In this document: positions 34,995 through 44,000 of the stretch, in pieces | Numbering within the stretch: the stretch's first letter is position 1 | Layout: each line of letters opens with the position of its first letter | NCBI RefSeq assembly: GCF_003003005.1 | Contig: NZ_PVTR01000010.1 | Location: 1 to 64,000, forward strand | Source: Mongoliibacter ruber | Lineage (GTDB): Bacteria; Bacteroidota; Bacteroidia; Cytophagales; Cyclobacteriaceae | Direction of reading: 5' to 3' | DNA length: 64,000 nucleotides | Made by a program: the position numbers and the translations under genes | Notes under the pieces: generated by a model | What the model saw: only the letters and a program-made list of their open reading frames with translations | What the model was told of the DNA's origin: nothing | Database searches by the model: none

Positions 34995-37031
34995 ATGGAT
35001 TTCAACTTACAATCAGATTTTAAGCCCACCGGTGATCAACCGGAAGCCATCAGGCAATTGGTAGCGGGTGTCAATGAGGGAGACAGGGCACAGGTACTTT
35101 TGGGGGTGACGGGATCTGGAAAAACATTTACAGTTGCCAATTTGGTCCAACAAGTCCAAAAACCTACTCTCGTACTATGCCACAACAAAACCTTGGCAGC
35201 CCAATTGTACGGGGAATTCAAACAGTTTTTCCCGGAAAACGCAGTAGAATACTTTATTTCCTACTATGACTATTACCAGCCAGAGGCTTTTATACCTACA
35301 AGTGGTACTTATATAGAAAAAGACCTCTCCATCAACGAAGAGATTGAAAAATTAAGACTCAGCGCCACTTCAGCATTACTTTCGGGAAGAAGGGATGTTA
35401 TCGTAGTAGCTTCTGTTTCCTGTATTTATGGTATTGGAAATCCCGAAGAGTTTGGAAAAAATGTCATCCGACTTCAGGAAGGTGATAGGATACCCAGAAA
35501 CCAATTGCTTTTCAAATTGGTGGATATCCTTTATAGCCGCACCAATCAGGATTTGACCCATGGTACATTTCGGGTAAAAGGGGATACAGTTGATATTTTT
35601 GTGGCCTATGCAGATTTCGGCTATAGGATTTTCTTTTGGGGAGATGAAATTGAAGCCATCCAACGAATAGATCCCGCATCAGGCAAAAAGCTATCCGATG
35701 AAAAACTAATCTCAATTTTCCCTGCAAATCTATTTGTAACTGGAAGGGATGTCATTGACACTGCCATTCACGAGATCCAGGATGACTTGATGGCCCAGGT
35801 TTCTTTCTTTGAAAAAGACATGAAACTGATCGAGGCCAAGAGGCTAAGGGAAAGGACTGAATTTGATTTGGAAATGATCCGCGAACTAGGCTACTGTTCA
35901 GGAGTGGAAAACTACTCCAGGTATTTTGACCGTAGAGTTGCCGGAACCAGGCCTTTCTGTTTGTTGGATTATTTTCCTGATGACTATTTGATGGTCATTG
36001 ATGAAAGCCACGTGACCATCCCGCAGGTTAGGGGTATGTGGGGCGGAGACCGCTCTCGTAAGGTAAACCTGGTGGATTATGGTTTCCGTTTACCATCCGC
36101 TTTGGATAATCGACCTCTGAATTTTGACGAATTTGAAACGCTGATCAACCAAGTCATTTACGTGAGTGCCACACCGGCAGATTATGAGCTCGCACAGACT
36201 GAAGGTATCGTCGTGGAACAGATCATTCGTCCAACAGGACTACTAGATCCTGTGATCGATGTCAGGCCAAGTGCAAATCAGATTGATGACCTCTTGGAAG
36301 AAATTGACGAAACAATCAAATCCGAAGCCCGTGTCTTGGTCACTACTTTGACCAAAAGAATGGCCGAAGAGCTTCAAAAGTATCTCGAAAGAGCCGGTGT
36401 AAAAAGCAGGTACATACACTCTGAAGTAAAACCCCTCGATCGGGTCGAGATTCTGAGAGAACTTAGACTTGGTGTCTTTGATGTACTGGTGGGTGTCAAC
36501 TTATTGAGAGAAGGTCTTGACCTACCGGAAGTTTCATTGGTGGCAATTCTTGATGCGGACAAAGAAGGTTTCTTGAGAAATGAACGTTCTCTCGTGCAGA
36601 CTATAGGCCGTGCTGCGAGGAATGAAAACGGCAAAGTGATCATGTATGCAGATAAGATTACGCATTCCATGCAAATGGCGATGGATGAAACCAATCGAAG
36701 AAGAAGCCTTCAAATTGAATACAACCTTAAACATGGAATTACTCCAAAAACTATCCTCAAGTCCAAGGATAGAATCCTAGGTCAAACCAAAGTTGCCGAC
36801 AGCAAGCGCAACGCAAAAATGTATGAGGACACGACAAATGCCGAAGCTTTGGTGGCTGCAGATCCATTGGTACAATACCTCAGCAAAGACAAACTGGAAA
36901 AGCTGATCACTCAAACCCAAAAACAAATGGAGAAGGCAGCCAAAGAGCTGAACTTTATGGAAGCCGCAAGACTGAGAGACGAATGGCAAGGGCTCAAGAA
37001 CAGGCTTTCAGAACTTGAAAGGGGAATTTAA
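34995..37031 (+). CDS. uvrB: Excinuclease ABC subunit B
   Basis: A 678-residue DNA helicase-like subunit of nucleotide excision repair. The Walker A motif is GVTGSGKT (37-44). The beta-hairpin region has YYDYYQPEAFIP near residue 92. The DEAD-like box is VIDESH near 335, and motif VI contains QTIGRAARN near 535. The C-terminal UVR domain (about 635-670, MEAARLRDEW) contacts UvrC. Length and all domains are normal. uvrA is found at 60015 in the same orientation; uvrC is not in the window. Confidence 0.98.
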   Translation: MDFNLQSDFKPTGDQPEAIRQLVAGVNEGDRAQVLLGVTGSGKTFTVANLVQQVQKPTLVLCHNKTLAAQLYGEFKQFFPENAVEYFISYYDYYQPEAFIPTSGTYIEKDLSINEEIEKLRLSATSALLSGRRDVIVVASVSCIYGIGNPEEFGKNVIRLQEGDRIPRNQLLFKLVDILYSRTNQDLTHGTFRVKGDTVDIFVAYADFGYRIFFWGDEIEAIQRIDPASGKKLSDEKLISIFPANLFVTGRDVIDTAIHEIQDDLMAQVSFFEKDMKLIEAKRLRERTEFDLEMIRELGYCSGVENYSRYFDRRVAGTRPFCLLDYFPDDYLMVIDESHVTIPQVRGMWGGDRSRKVNLVDYGFRLPSALDNRPLNFDEFETLINQVIYVSATPADYELAQTEGIVVEQIIRPTGLLDPVIDVRPSANQIDDLLEEIDETIKSEARVLVTTLTKRMAEELQKYLERAGVKSRYIHSEVKPLDRVEILRELRLGVFDVLVGVNLLREGLDLPEVSLVAILDADKEGFLRNERSLVQTIGRAARNENGKVIMYADKITHSMQMAMDETNRRRSLQIEYNLKHGITPKTILKSKDRILGQTKVADSKRNAKMYEDTTNAEALVAADPLVQYLSKDKLEKLITQTQKQMEKAAKELNFMEAARLRDEWQGLKNRLSELERGI

Positions 37032-37194
37032 TCTACTCTTGTCATACCATATGGCGTCATGCTGACGAAGGAAACATCTCAAGAAGGTCAACAAATGATA
37101 TATACAAATAGGACTTCCTGATACTCCACCTATCTATCGATGACAAATTTGAAATGGTCGTCAAATTGACGTAGGAAAGCCTTCTCCGTCCCGT

Positions 37195-37288
37195 CCCGAT
37201 AAATATCGGGATATCGGGATTCGGGGGGTCTCTTTCTTTCAAGCTTGGAGATCCTTCACCTCCGCAAGCTTGCCTACAGTAGGTAGGC
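37195..37288. repeat. Palindromes in the uvrB-AlbA_2 gap
   Basis: The 364-bp gap 37032-37395 carries CCCGATA/TATCGGG (37195-37210), further CGGGA repeats, and GCCTAC/GTAGGC (37272-37288). These match the CCCCGA/TCGGGG and GCAGGC-type palindromes seen near 11064, 46573 and 59705. No gene is apparent in the gap. Confidence 0.55.
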
Positions 37289-37395
37289 TCCGTTCAGTAT
37301 AACGCTGACCATTCTGTCATTTTCTTTCTGTAAATGCTTAATTTTAAAAACCCGAAAAGACAAGATCAAATTACTTCAAATTAATCCATCGAAAC

Positions 37396-38052
37396 ATGAC
37401 CTTACAGGATATTCAAAAGATAGCGCAACAAGGAGAAGGTTTGAAGGTTGAATTCAAAAAAAAAGCGGCATTTCCTGAAAAAATTGCACGTGAAGTAATT
37501 GCTTTGGCTAATACTGAAGGCGGATACCTGATGATAGGCGTGGACGACGATGGCTCTGTGAGTGGGCAGAGGTTTATCGAGGAGGAGGTCTATGTGATGG
37601 AAAAGGCAATTGCAGAAATCATCAAACCTGAGCTAACATACAAAATCGATGTGGTCAAACTCAATCCAAAAAAAGGAGTTGCCGTTTTTTCATTTAATAA
37701 ATCCCCAAACAGGCCGCACTTTTTACTGGAAGGAGAAAAAAGAAAAACATTTGTAAGGGTGGCTGACAGAAGCATCCAAGCCAGTAAGGAAGTTTGGGAA
37801 ATTATAAGAAGGGGAAAAAACCCAAAAGACATTGTTTTCACTTATGGTGAAAAAGAGACCATCCTTATGCGCGAATTAGCTGAAGAGGGGAAAGTCACGG
37901 TAAAGCAATTCCAAAAGTTGGCCAAATTACCTCGGTATGTGGCTTCCAAAACTCTGGTAAGGCTAGTTTTGGCTAATGTAATCAAAATTGTACCTCAGGA
38001 AATCGAGGATTATTTTACTTTGAAGGAAGGTCCTCACCAAAACGCTGATTGA
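37396..38052 (+). CDS. AlbA_2/Schlafen-type putative DNA-binding protein
   Basis: A 218-residue protein with an N-terminal AlbA_2 domain (about residues 1-135). The conserved features are GEGLKVEFKKKAAFPEKIAREVIALAN split over residues 14-40, then GGYLMIGVDDDG. A C-terminal winged-helix-like part (about 150-205) includes TVKQFQKLAKLPRYVASKTLVRL. Members are usually described as transcriptional regulators or ATP-binding proteins. It overlaps the convergent PLP-enzyme gene by 38 bp at the 3' end. Confidence 0.8.
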   Translation: MTLQDIQKIAQQGEGLKVEFKKKAAFPEKIAREVIALANTEGGYLMIGVDDDGSVSGQRFIEEEVYVMEKAIAEIIKPELTYKIDVVKLNPKKGVAVFSFNKSPNRPHFLLEGEKRKTFVRVADRSIQASKEVWEIIRRGKNPKDIVFTYGEKETILMRELAEEGKVTVKQFQKLAKLPRYVASKTLVRLVLANVIKIVPQEIEDYFTLKEGPHQNAD

Positions 38053-38932
38053 AACCAGCTACACCTTGAAGGCCTCCTGTGTGCATACAGAGGATTCTGC
38101 TGCCTCTTGGGAAGTAGTTTTTTTGTATCAAATCAAAAAGGCCATACATCATTTTACCGGTGTAAACCGGGTCTAAAGGAATTTGAAATTGACCATAAAA
38201 CTCTTTTAAAAATTTGATCAATTCAGGCTTGAATTTCCCATATCCACCAAAATGATAAGAGTCCAAAATGGTGAACTCCCCCTTTGGAACAATACCTTCC
38301 CTAATGAGTAATTCCTTTATTTCTTGGTGGATAAAGTCCCCCTTCAAGGAAGAAAAACCGAGCAAATGCTGGCCTTTATTCATAGACTGGGCAAGTCCTG
38401 AAATGGTGCCACCCGTACCAATACTACAGGCAATGTGAGTAAAAATATCATCCGCTTTTTTCAGGATTTCAGCTGTTCCTTCAATGGCCAAGCTATTGGT
38501 GCCTCCTTCGGGAATCAGGTAGAAATCTCCAAAGTGCCTTCTAAGCTCATTGATGAATTCTGGCTTGTTTTTGTCTCTAAAAGAACTACGATCCACGAAA
38601 TGTAGTATCATCCCATTTTGCTGAGCAAACCCAAGTGTTGGATTCAAAGGGAAAATCTCTTCTCCTCTAATGACACCTATAGCTTGAAAACCCTCCTCTT
38701 TGGCTGCAGCTGACAAAGCATGAATGTGATTGGAAAATGCCCCTCCAAAAGTCAAAAGCCTATTTTTGCCTTCATTTTTTGCCTGAAAGAGGTTGTATTT
38801 CAATTTGAAAAACTTATTCCCAGAAACCAAAGGGTGGATTTGATCAAGTCGACGTATAAAAAGTCTTAAGTCAAAGGCTGAAAGCAGTTCAGCATGGAGC
38901 TCTTGGGTGGCTATTTGTGTAGGAAGCAGCAT
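38015..38932 (-). CDS. ACC deaminase / D-cysteine desulfhydrase-family PLP enzyme
   Basis: A 305-residue fold-type II PLP enzyme. The PLP-lysine is probably within HPLVSGNKFFKLKYNL (residues 33-48). The phosphate-binding and substrate loops include LLTFGGAFSNHIHALSAAA near 59-77, GTGGTISGLAQSM near 173-185 and a C-terminal RILCMHTGGLQG. Family members open the ring of 1-aminocyclopropane-1-carboxylate or desulfurate D-cysteine; sequence alone does not separate these. The family commonly has about 320-340 residues, so this one is on the short side but intact. Its 3' end overlaps the AlbA_2 gene and its start abuts the divergent RluA gene. Confidence 0.88.
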   Translation of the reverse strand: MLLPTQIATQELHAELLSAFDLRLFIRRLDQIHPLVSGNKFFKLKYNLFQAKNEGKNRLLTFGGAFSNHIHALSAAAKEEGFQAIGVIRGEEIFPLNPTLGFAQQNGMILHFVDRSSFRDKNKPEFINELRRHFGDFYLIPEGGTNSLAIEGTAEILKKADDIFTHIACSIGTGGTISGLAQSMNKGQHLLGFSSLKGDFIHQEIKELLIREGIVPKGEFTILDSYHFGGYGKFKPELIKFLKEFYGQFQIPLDPVYTGKMMYGLFDLIQKNYFPRGSRILCMHTGGLQGVAGFNQRFGEDLPSK

Positions 38933-38982
38933 TGATTCTATTGAAAACTAGGACAAATATCCGAAACTTCCCCAAATGCGCT

Positions 38983-38990
38983 TATTTTTG
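38983..38990 (+). promoter_or_regulatory. TATTTTTG -7 box ahead of the RluA-type gene
   Basis: A TAnnTTTG-type box lies four bases before the ATG at 38995. Transcription would begin at or almost at the start codon, giving a leaderless or near-leaderless mRNA. No convincing TTTG -33 element is seen. Confidence 0.45.
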
Positions 38991-38994
38991 CAAG

Positions 38995-40032
38995 ATGGTA
39001 GACTACAAAGATGAGGGAAATTTAGAAGATGAAGAAGTTGAATTATTCGAGCACTTTCATTTTAACATAGACAAAGGTCAGACACAAATACGGATAGACA
39101 AGTTTTTGACAGATAAAATAGCCAATGCTACCCGCAACAAATTGCAACAGGCCATAGACGCAGGCCATGTCTTGGTCAATGACAAGCAGGTCAAATCCAA
39201 CTACAAAATCAAACCACTTGATAGCATCCGCATATATCTGGAAAGGCCGGTGATGCATACTGAGGTTGTTCCTGAAGACATCCCCTTGAATATTGTTTAT
39301 GAGGATGAATCCTTGATGATTGTAAACAAACCTGCTGGAATGGTTGTACACCCTGCGCACGGGAACTGGACGGGCACCCTGGTAAATGCTTTGGTGTATT
39401 ATTTCAACCAACTTCCTACAATGCCGGGCAATACTGGCAGGCCTGGTTTGGTCCATAGAATTGACAAGGATACTTCAGGTCTTTTGGTGATAGCCAAAAC
39501 CGAAGATGCCATGACACACCTTGCACATCAGTTTTTTCACCACTCGATCGAAAGGACTTACATCGCTTTGGTATGGGGAGAGCCAAACGAAGATCAGGGC
39601 ACCATCAATGCCCATGTAGGCAGAAGTGCCAAAGACAGGAGAATTGTGGACACCTTTCCCGATGGTGATCAGGGCAAACATGCCATCACCCATTGGAAGG
39701 TACTGCAACGTCTGAGGTATGTATCCCTCGTACAATGCAACCTTGAGACTGGACGCACCCATCAAATCCGGGCGCACATGAAGCACATCAACCATCCTCT
39801 TTTCAATGATGCGATGTATGGAGGAGATAAAATCCGAAAAGGGACTCAATTCTCAAAATATAAGTCTTTTGTCAAAAATTGCTTTGATATGCTACCGAGG
39901 CAGGCATTGCACGCCAAATCTTTGGGCTTCACACACCCGGTGACTGGCGAGAAAATATATTTCGAAAGTCCATTGCCTGAAGACTTTACCGCTGTGGTAA
40001 ACAAATGGGAAAACTATGTGAATTATGAATAA
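38995..40032 (+). CDS. RluA-family 23S rRNA/tRNA pseudouridine synthase
   Basis: The ATG at 38995 (MVDYKDEGNLEDEEVELFEH) gives 345 residues; the in-frame TTG at 38932 would add an unconserved stretch. An S4 RNA-binding domain spans about 30-90 (IRIDKFLTDKIANATRNKLQ). The catalytic domain follows, with HRIDKDTSG at 154-162 and the catalytic Asp157, and LETGRTHQIRAHM near 255. The RluD-like layout (S4 plus catalytic domain) suggests modification of 23S rRNA helix 69, but RluC or others are possible. Confidence 0.93.
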   Translation: MVDYKDEGNLEDEEVELFEHFHFNIDKGQTQIRIDKFLTDKIANATRNKLQQAIDAGHVLVNDKQVKSNYKIKPLDSIRIYLERPVMHTEVVPEDIPLNIVYEDESLMIVNKPAGMVVHPAHGNWTGTLVNALVYYFNQLPTMPGNTGRPGLVHRIDKDTSGLLVIAKTEDAMTHLAHQFFHHSIERTYIALVWGEPNEDQGTINAHVGRSAKDRRIVDTFPDGDQGKHAITHWKVLQRLRYVSLVQCNLETGRTHQIRAHMKHINHPLFNDAMYGGDKIRKGTQFSKYKSFVKNCFDMLPRQALHAKSLGFTHPVTGEKIYFESPLPEDFTAVVNKWENYVNYE

Positions 40033-40253
40033 GCAATAAGCTGAATCACTTTTTGGTGAGTTTTCCAGAATTCTAAGAAACAATTGAGGGATTTCGGGTT
40101 TTGGAAACTCGAAATCCATTACCAAGTTTTCAAAACAAGATGTTCCGCAATCGTTGTAGTATAACGATTTTTTAATTTTTTATGTTAATTTTAAAAATAC
40201 TGTAAATTTTTAGCTAATTCTTTACAGGATTTTTAAAATATACAGACATGGCT

Positions 40254-40420
40254 TACATTTGTAATGTTGATACAGTAAAAAACTTCAACATCACATGTAA
40301 GAATGCAAAAGAGAGGTCAACTGACCGGAGGTGCAAATCCTTCTCTTACATCAGGTTATTTTGGGTTTATTGTTAATTGACTAAAGCTGTGAAATCTTGT
40401 TTCGCAGCTTTTTGCTTTTT
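40254..40420 (+). ncRNA. Small RNA with compact tRNA-like fold (unit 1)
   Basis: A TACATTTG -7 box (40254-40261) is followed by a hairpin ATGTTGA/TCAACAT (40264-40291). Next comes a tRNA-like element at 40295-40351. It has an 8-bp perfect acceptor-like stem ATGTAAGA/TCTTACAT, a 12-base linker, a hairpin GGTC-AACT-GACC, and a T-arm GGAGG/CCTTC with seven-base loop TGCAAAT stacked directly on the acceptor. A strong terminator AAAGCTGTGAAA/TTTCGCAGCTTT plus T run closes the unit (40383-40415). There is no D or anticodon arm. The size and small fold recall the short Flavo-1-type RNAs of Bacteroidota, an identification I cannot confirm. No protein frame fits. Confidence 0.55.
40383..40420 (+). terminator. 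Terminator of small RNA unit 1
   Basis: The 12-bp stem AAAGCTGTGAAA/TTTCGCAGCTTT has one G-U pair and loop TCTTG, and is followed by T-rich sequence (TTTTTGCTTTTT). Confidence 0.85.
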
Positions 40421-40717
40421 ATAGCTACCAAAGCCATTGAAAATTTCACAAAAATCTGTACAATTCAGAAGTTATATTATCAATTTGATATTCAAATACC
40501 CATTATATTAATTATAATATATTTTTTTCTCATTTTTTTTAAATAATTATTAACAAATCAACCACTTTGCTAATTTTGGGTCACTAAATAAGAGAGTAAT
40601 TTCTTTTTTTCTCTTCTTTAGAGAATAAAACAGAATGCTGAAGATTAGAAATCACAGCAATTGACTTCTTAGAAAAGTGAGCGTATTGGTAAAAGATCCA
40701 ACTCGCAAAATTTAAAT

Positions 40718-40857
40718 TGTAGGATGATGAAACTGGCAGACATGCCCTCCTGTCTCGGGGGTGGAGAGCTCAATTTTTAATTGAGAAAGGATAAAGCGCG
40801 TCAAGAGCTCTGATGTGGCCTAACAACTCCGTGGAGGTTCGAATCCTTCTCCTACAG
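40718..40857 (+). ncRNA. Aberrant tRNA-like RNA with 71-base insertion (unit 2)
   Basis: The acceptor is TGTAGGA/TCCTACA. A Leu/Ser-like D arm ATG/CAT has loop AAACTGGCAGA. The anticodon-like stem is CCCTC/GGGGG with loop CTGTCTC (anticodon position GTC, Asp, but a pyrimidine at 37). The T arm is GGAGG/CCTTC with loop TTCGAAT. Between anticodon and T arms lie 71 bases with hairpins CTCAATT-TTT-AATTGAG and AGAGCTC/GAGCTCT. CCA is not encoded. Its 3' half nearly matches that of unit 1. The likely transcript runs from about 40585 (TAATTTTG box at 40571-40578) to a terminator at 40930. Neither a standard tRNA nor tmRNA fits. Confidence 0.55.
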
Positions 40858-40884
40858 CAAAAGTATTTGGGTTATATATGACTG

Positions 40885-40930
40885 AGGCACGTTGGATTCT
40901 TAAAATAAATCTACAGCGTGCCTCTTTTTA
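40885..40930 (+). terminator. Terminator of small RNA unit 2
   Basis: A perfect 8-bp stem GAGGCACG/CGTGCCTC with a long inner loop is followed by TTTTT. It separates the tRNA-like RNA from the AsmA-like gene 75 bp downstream. Confidence 0.85.
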
Positions 40931-41004
40931 TTACCTTAAAATCAAAGCCTGAATTTCTATTTTTCCAATGCTTTTATATTACTTTTACTTTCATAGTTTT
41001 TTCT

Positions 41005-44000
41005 ATGGAAAAGCCAAGTACCACATCCAAGCTAAAGAATTTTCTAAAAAAGCGATACCTACGTATTGCAGGATCAGTGCTGCTTATACTTGCCATTATT
41101 CAAGTTACCGTTTATTTCAGTTCTGATTTTTTACTTCGCAATTATCTCAAAGAAAAGGTCAGCGAAGCCTCTGAAAACAAATATGAAATCGATTTTGACC
41201 GCTTTTATATTTCCTTGCTCGAAAGGGGCGTTCACATCATCGGTTTGAAAATTAACCCCATAGAAGAGGTCTTTGATGAGCTTGACAGTACGGCCTTTTA
41301 CCGGGCAGATATCCCCCAATTGTCTGTTACGGGTATGAATTATCTTTTCAGAAAACGGGAAATAGTCATTGGAAACTTGACACTGAATAGCCCTGAATTA
41401 GATTTTAGGTTAAAAATAGAGGGGATTTTGGAAGAAGAACTTGATGAATCACCCTTGGAAATCTTGCAAAAAGAAATAAAAAAGTCTTTCCTTGGCTCAA
41501 GGCTTCAGGAGATTAGAATCCGCAGCATGCAGATTCATGATGCTGATGTGCTGCTTAAAAATTTTATCGCCCAAAAATCCATCAAAGCTGAAAACTCCAA
41601 CCTATATATCAGGGATATTCAGCTCCTTCAGGAAAGATTTCCGGAAACACCCTTCAACGCTGAAGGATTCGCTTTTGACATGGACAATTTTCAGGTTTTA
41701 CTTGCAGATAGTGTGCACACTGTTTCTGCAGGTGAAATAGAAGTTTCTTCGCTAGAGCAGTATATCAAAGGTAAAGATCTCAAAATTGACCCTGATTTTA
41801 CCAGGTTTTCCGAAACATACTTCGAAGTAGAATTAGACGATTTGTTGCTCTCAGATGCAGATATCAACAAGGTCTTTTATACCTCAGAAGTAGAAATAGG
41901 TAAACTCATGCTTCAAAAACCTAAGTTTGACCTATATACAAGAAGGACTGCTAGTAGAAATGGGGAGATGGGGAATTTCGAACTCTACGACCTGATAGAA
42001 GGTATATTAAAATCTATTTTTATTGATGAGTTCGATATTGAGCAAGGGAGATTTAGCCAAAGACGTGCTGACAACAGAGATTCCCACATGATAAAAGCCG
42101 AAAGAATTGATTTCAAGATGGAGGAATTCTATGTAGGCCCCGACAGTTCCAAAAAACAAAACCAATTTTTCTATGCGGATAATGCTTCTGTAGAACTTTT
42201 TGATGTGGAGTTGATTTTGGGTGACAGCATTCATCAGGTCAGTGGAGCTCATGTGTTGCTTTCTTCTTTTGAAGATAACATTCAGATAGACGGATTTCAT
42301 CTTTATCCTTCTCATAAGTATGAACCGGAAAGAAACAAAACCCTGCTAGACATACAAGTCCCAAACTTGACCATATCAGAAGCTAACCTCAAGAAGATTT
42401 ACAATCAAGGCATTATCGATATTCAGAATATGACTATTGAACAACCGGAAATCTTGCTCAGGGATGTACAAGGTAAGCAAGACCAGTCAGGGGAGTTCAA
42501 TATCAATGATATCTATGGGGAGTTTTTGGAGGGAATCTACGTCAATAGATTTGAGATCAAGGAAGGGTCACTTATAGTAGACAACAGGGTCAGAATGAGA
42601 CAAGACAGCCTTTCATTTGGAAAGGTCAATTTGATTTTGGAAAATTTTGCGCTTGACTCAAAGACAGAAGAGTCCGATTCCAAGAGCTTTTTCTGGGCAG
42701 ACAACCTGGAGTTGGAATTACAAGAGTATGCCTTAAAACTTGCCGATAACCTCCATGTTTTCAAGGCAGATCGGGTTTTCCTGGATACTAAAAGATCCTT
42801 GATAAGCATTGACGGTTTTGCTCTTGAGCCATTTGACCGCTCCCAGATTCAGGCCACTTTGGATCGATATGGCAAGAAAACAACCTTAGATATATTCGTT
42901 CCCAAATTCTCAGCAACGGGAGTGGATATCAGAAAAGCTTATTTTGAAGGAATTCTAAATATCCGGGATATCAGGGTTCCGTCTCCAAAAATCAGCATAA
43001 TCCAACATAGACCGGGTGAACGTGATGAAGATAGGGAAGGAGTAGATCAGCAAGAGATTTTGGAACTTTTGACCAATTATTTCTCGGAAATAAAAGTGGA
43101 CCGCCTTTCCTTACAACAGGGATCCCTCAATTATGAAAATTATGTAAGAGACAGAATCCGGACATTTGCAGAAGAGAATATTTCCATAGCGGTGAAGAAC
43201 TTTTACCTCAACAAAGATGCTTCACCTGATGAGCTAAGATCTTTGTTTTCTGAAGAAGTCGACCTCCAACTGAATAATTATGTCTTCAACATTGCAGACG
43301 GAAAGTATAATATCCTTGCTGACCGTATCAGATTCAATACAGCAAGGGAAGAGATTATAGCTTCTAATGTCAGCCTAAATCCCCGAAGGAATTTCACCGA
43401 CAAAACCCGAGTCTCGGTAAATATTCCCGAAATGGCATTTAGAGGGGTGGATTTGGAAGGATTCCTTTTTGACAATGAATTGACCTTAGAGATGGCAAAA
43501 TTTACCGGATCTGATGTGAATATCTTGATCAACAATGACCTTGACGAAGATGACAATAATCCTACAAGAAGGCCTAGGAGAGACCGTTCTCTTCCAAAAA
43601 CCATAGAAGTTATCAGTATTGACACCATTCAGGCCGAAAAAGCACAATTCAAGTTGGCATTTCGGGAAAATGGCACACAGAGAGAGTTGGTCAATACAGG
43701 CATCAACCTTTCTTTTTACGATTTCCTGTTAGACTCAGCTATAATCAGCAAAGGTGATATCTCAGGCTTTTTTAGTGGTTTGAGCATGGAAATAGATGAA
43801 TTTTGGTTGACATTGCCTGACAGTATACATCAAGTGACTTTCTCAAAAGTAGAGTTGGACACAAGATACGAGGGTGTTTTGTTGAACAATTTCAGAATAA
43901 TCCCAAAAGACTTAAGCGGAAAACCAGGCATGCCTGTATTGTCAGGGCATATCCCTACAGCATTGATCAAAACAAATGCTTTGGCAGAATTGCAGGAAAG

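Noticed and set aside
40718-40857. Interpretation as a normal tRNA-Leu, tRNA-Asp or tmRNA
   Set aside because: The 71-base insertion lies between anticodon and T arms. Position 37 is a pyrimidine, CCA is absent, and there is no tag-peptide frame or tmRNA-type G-rich 5' end.
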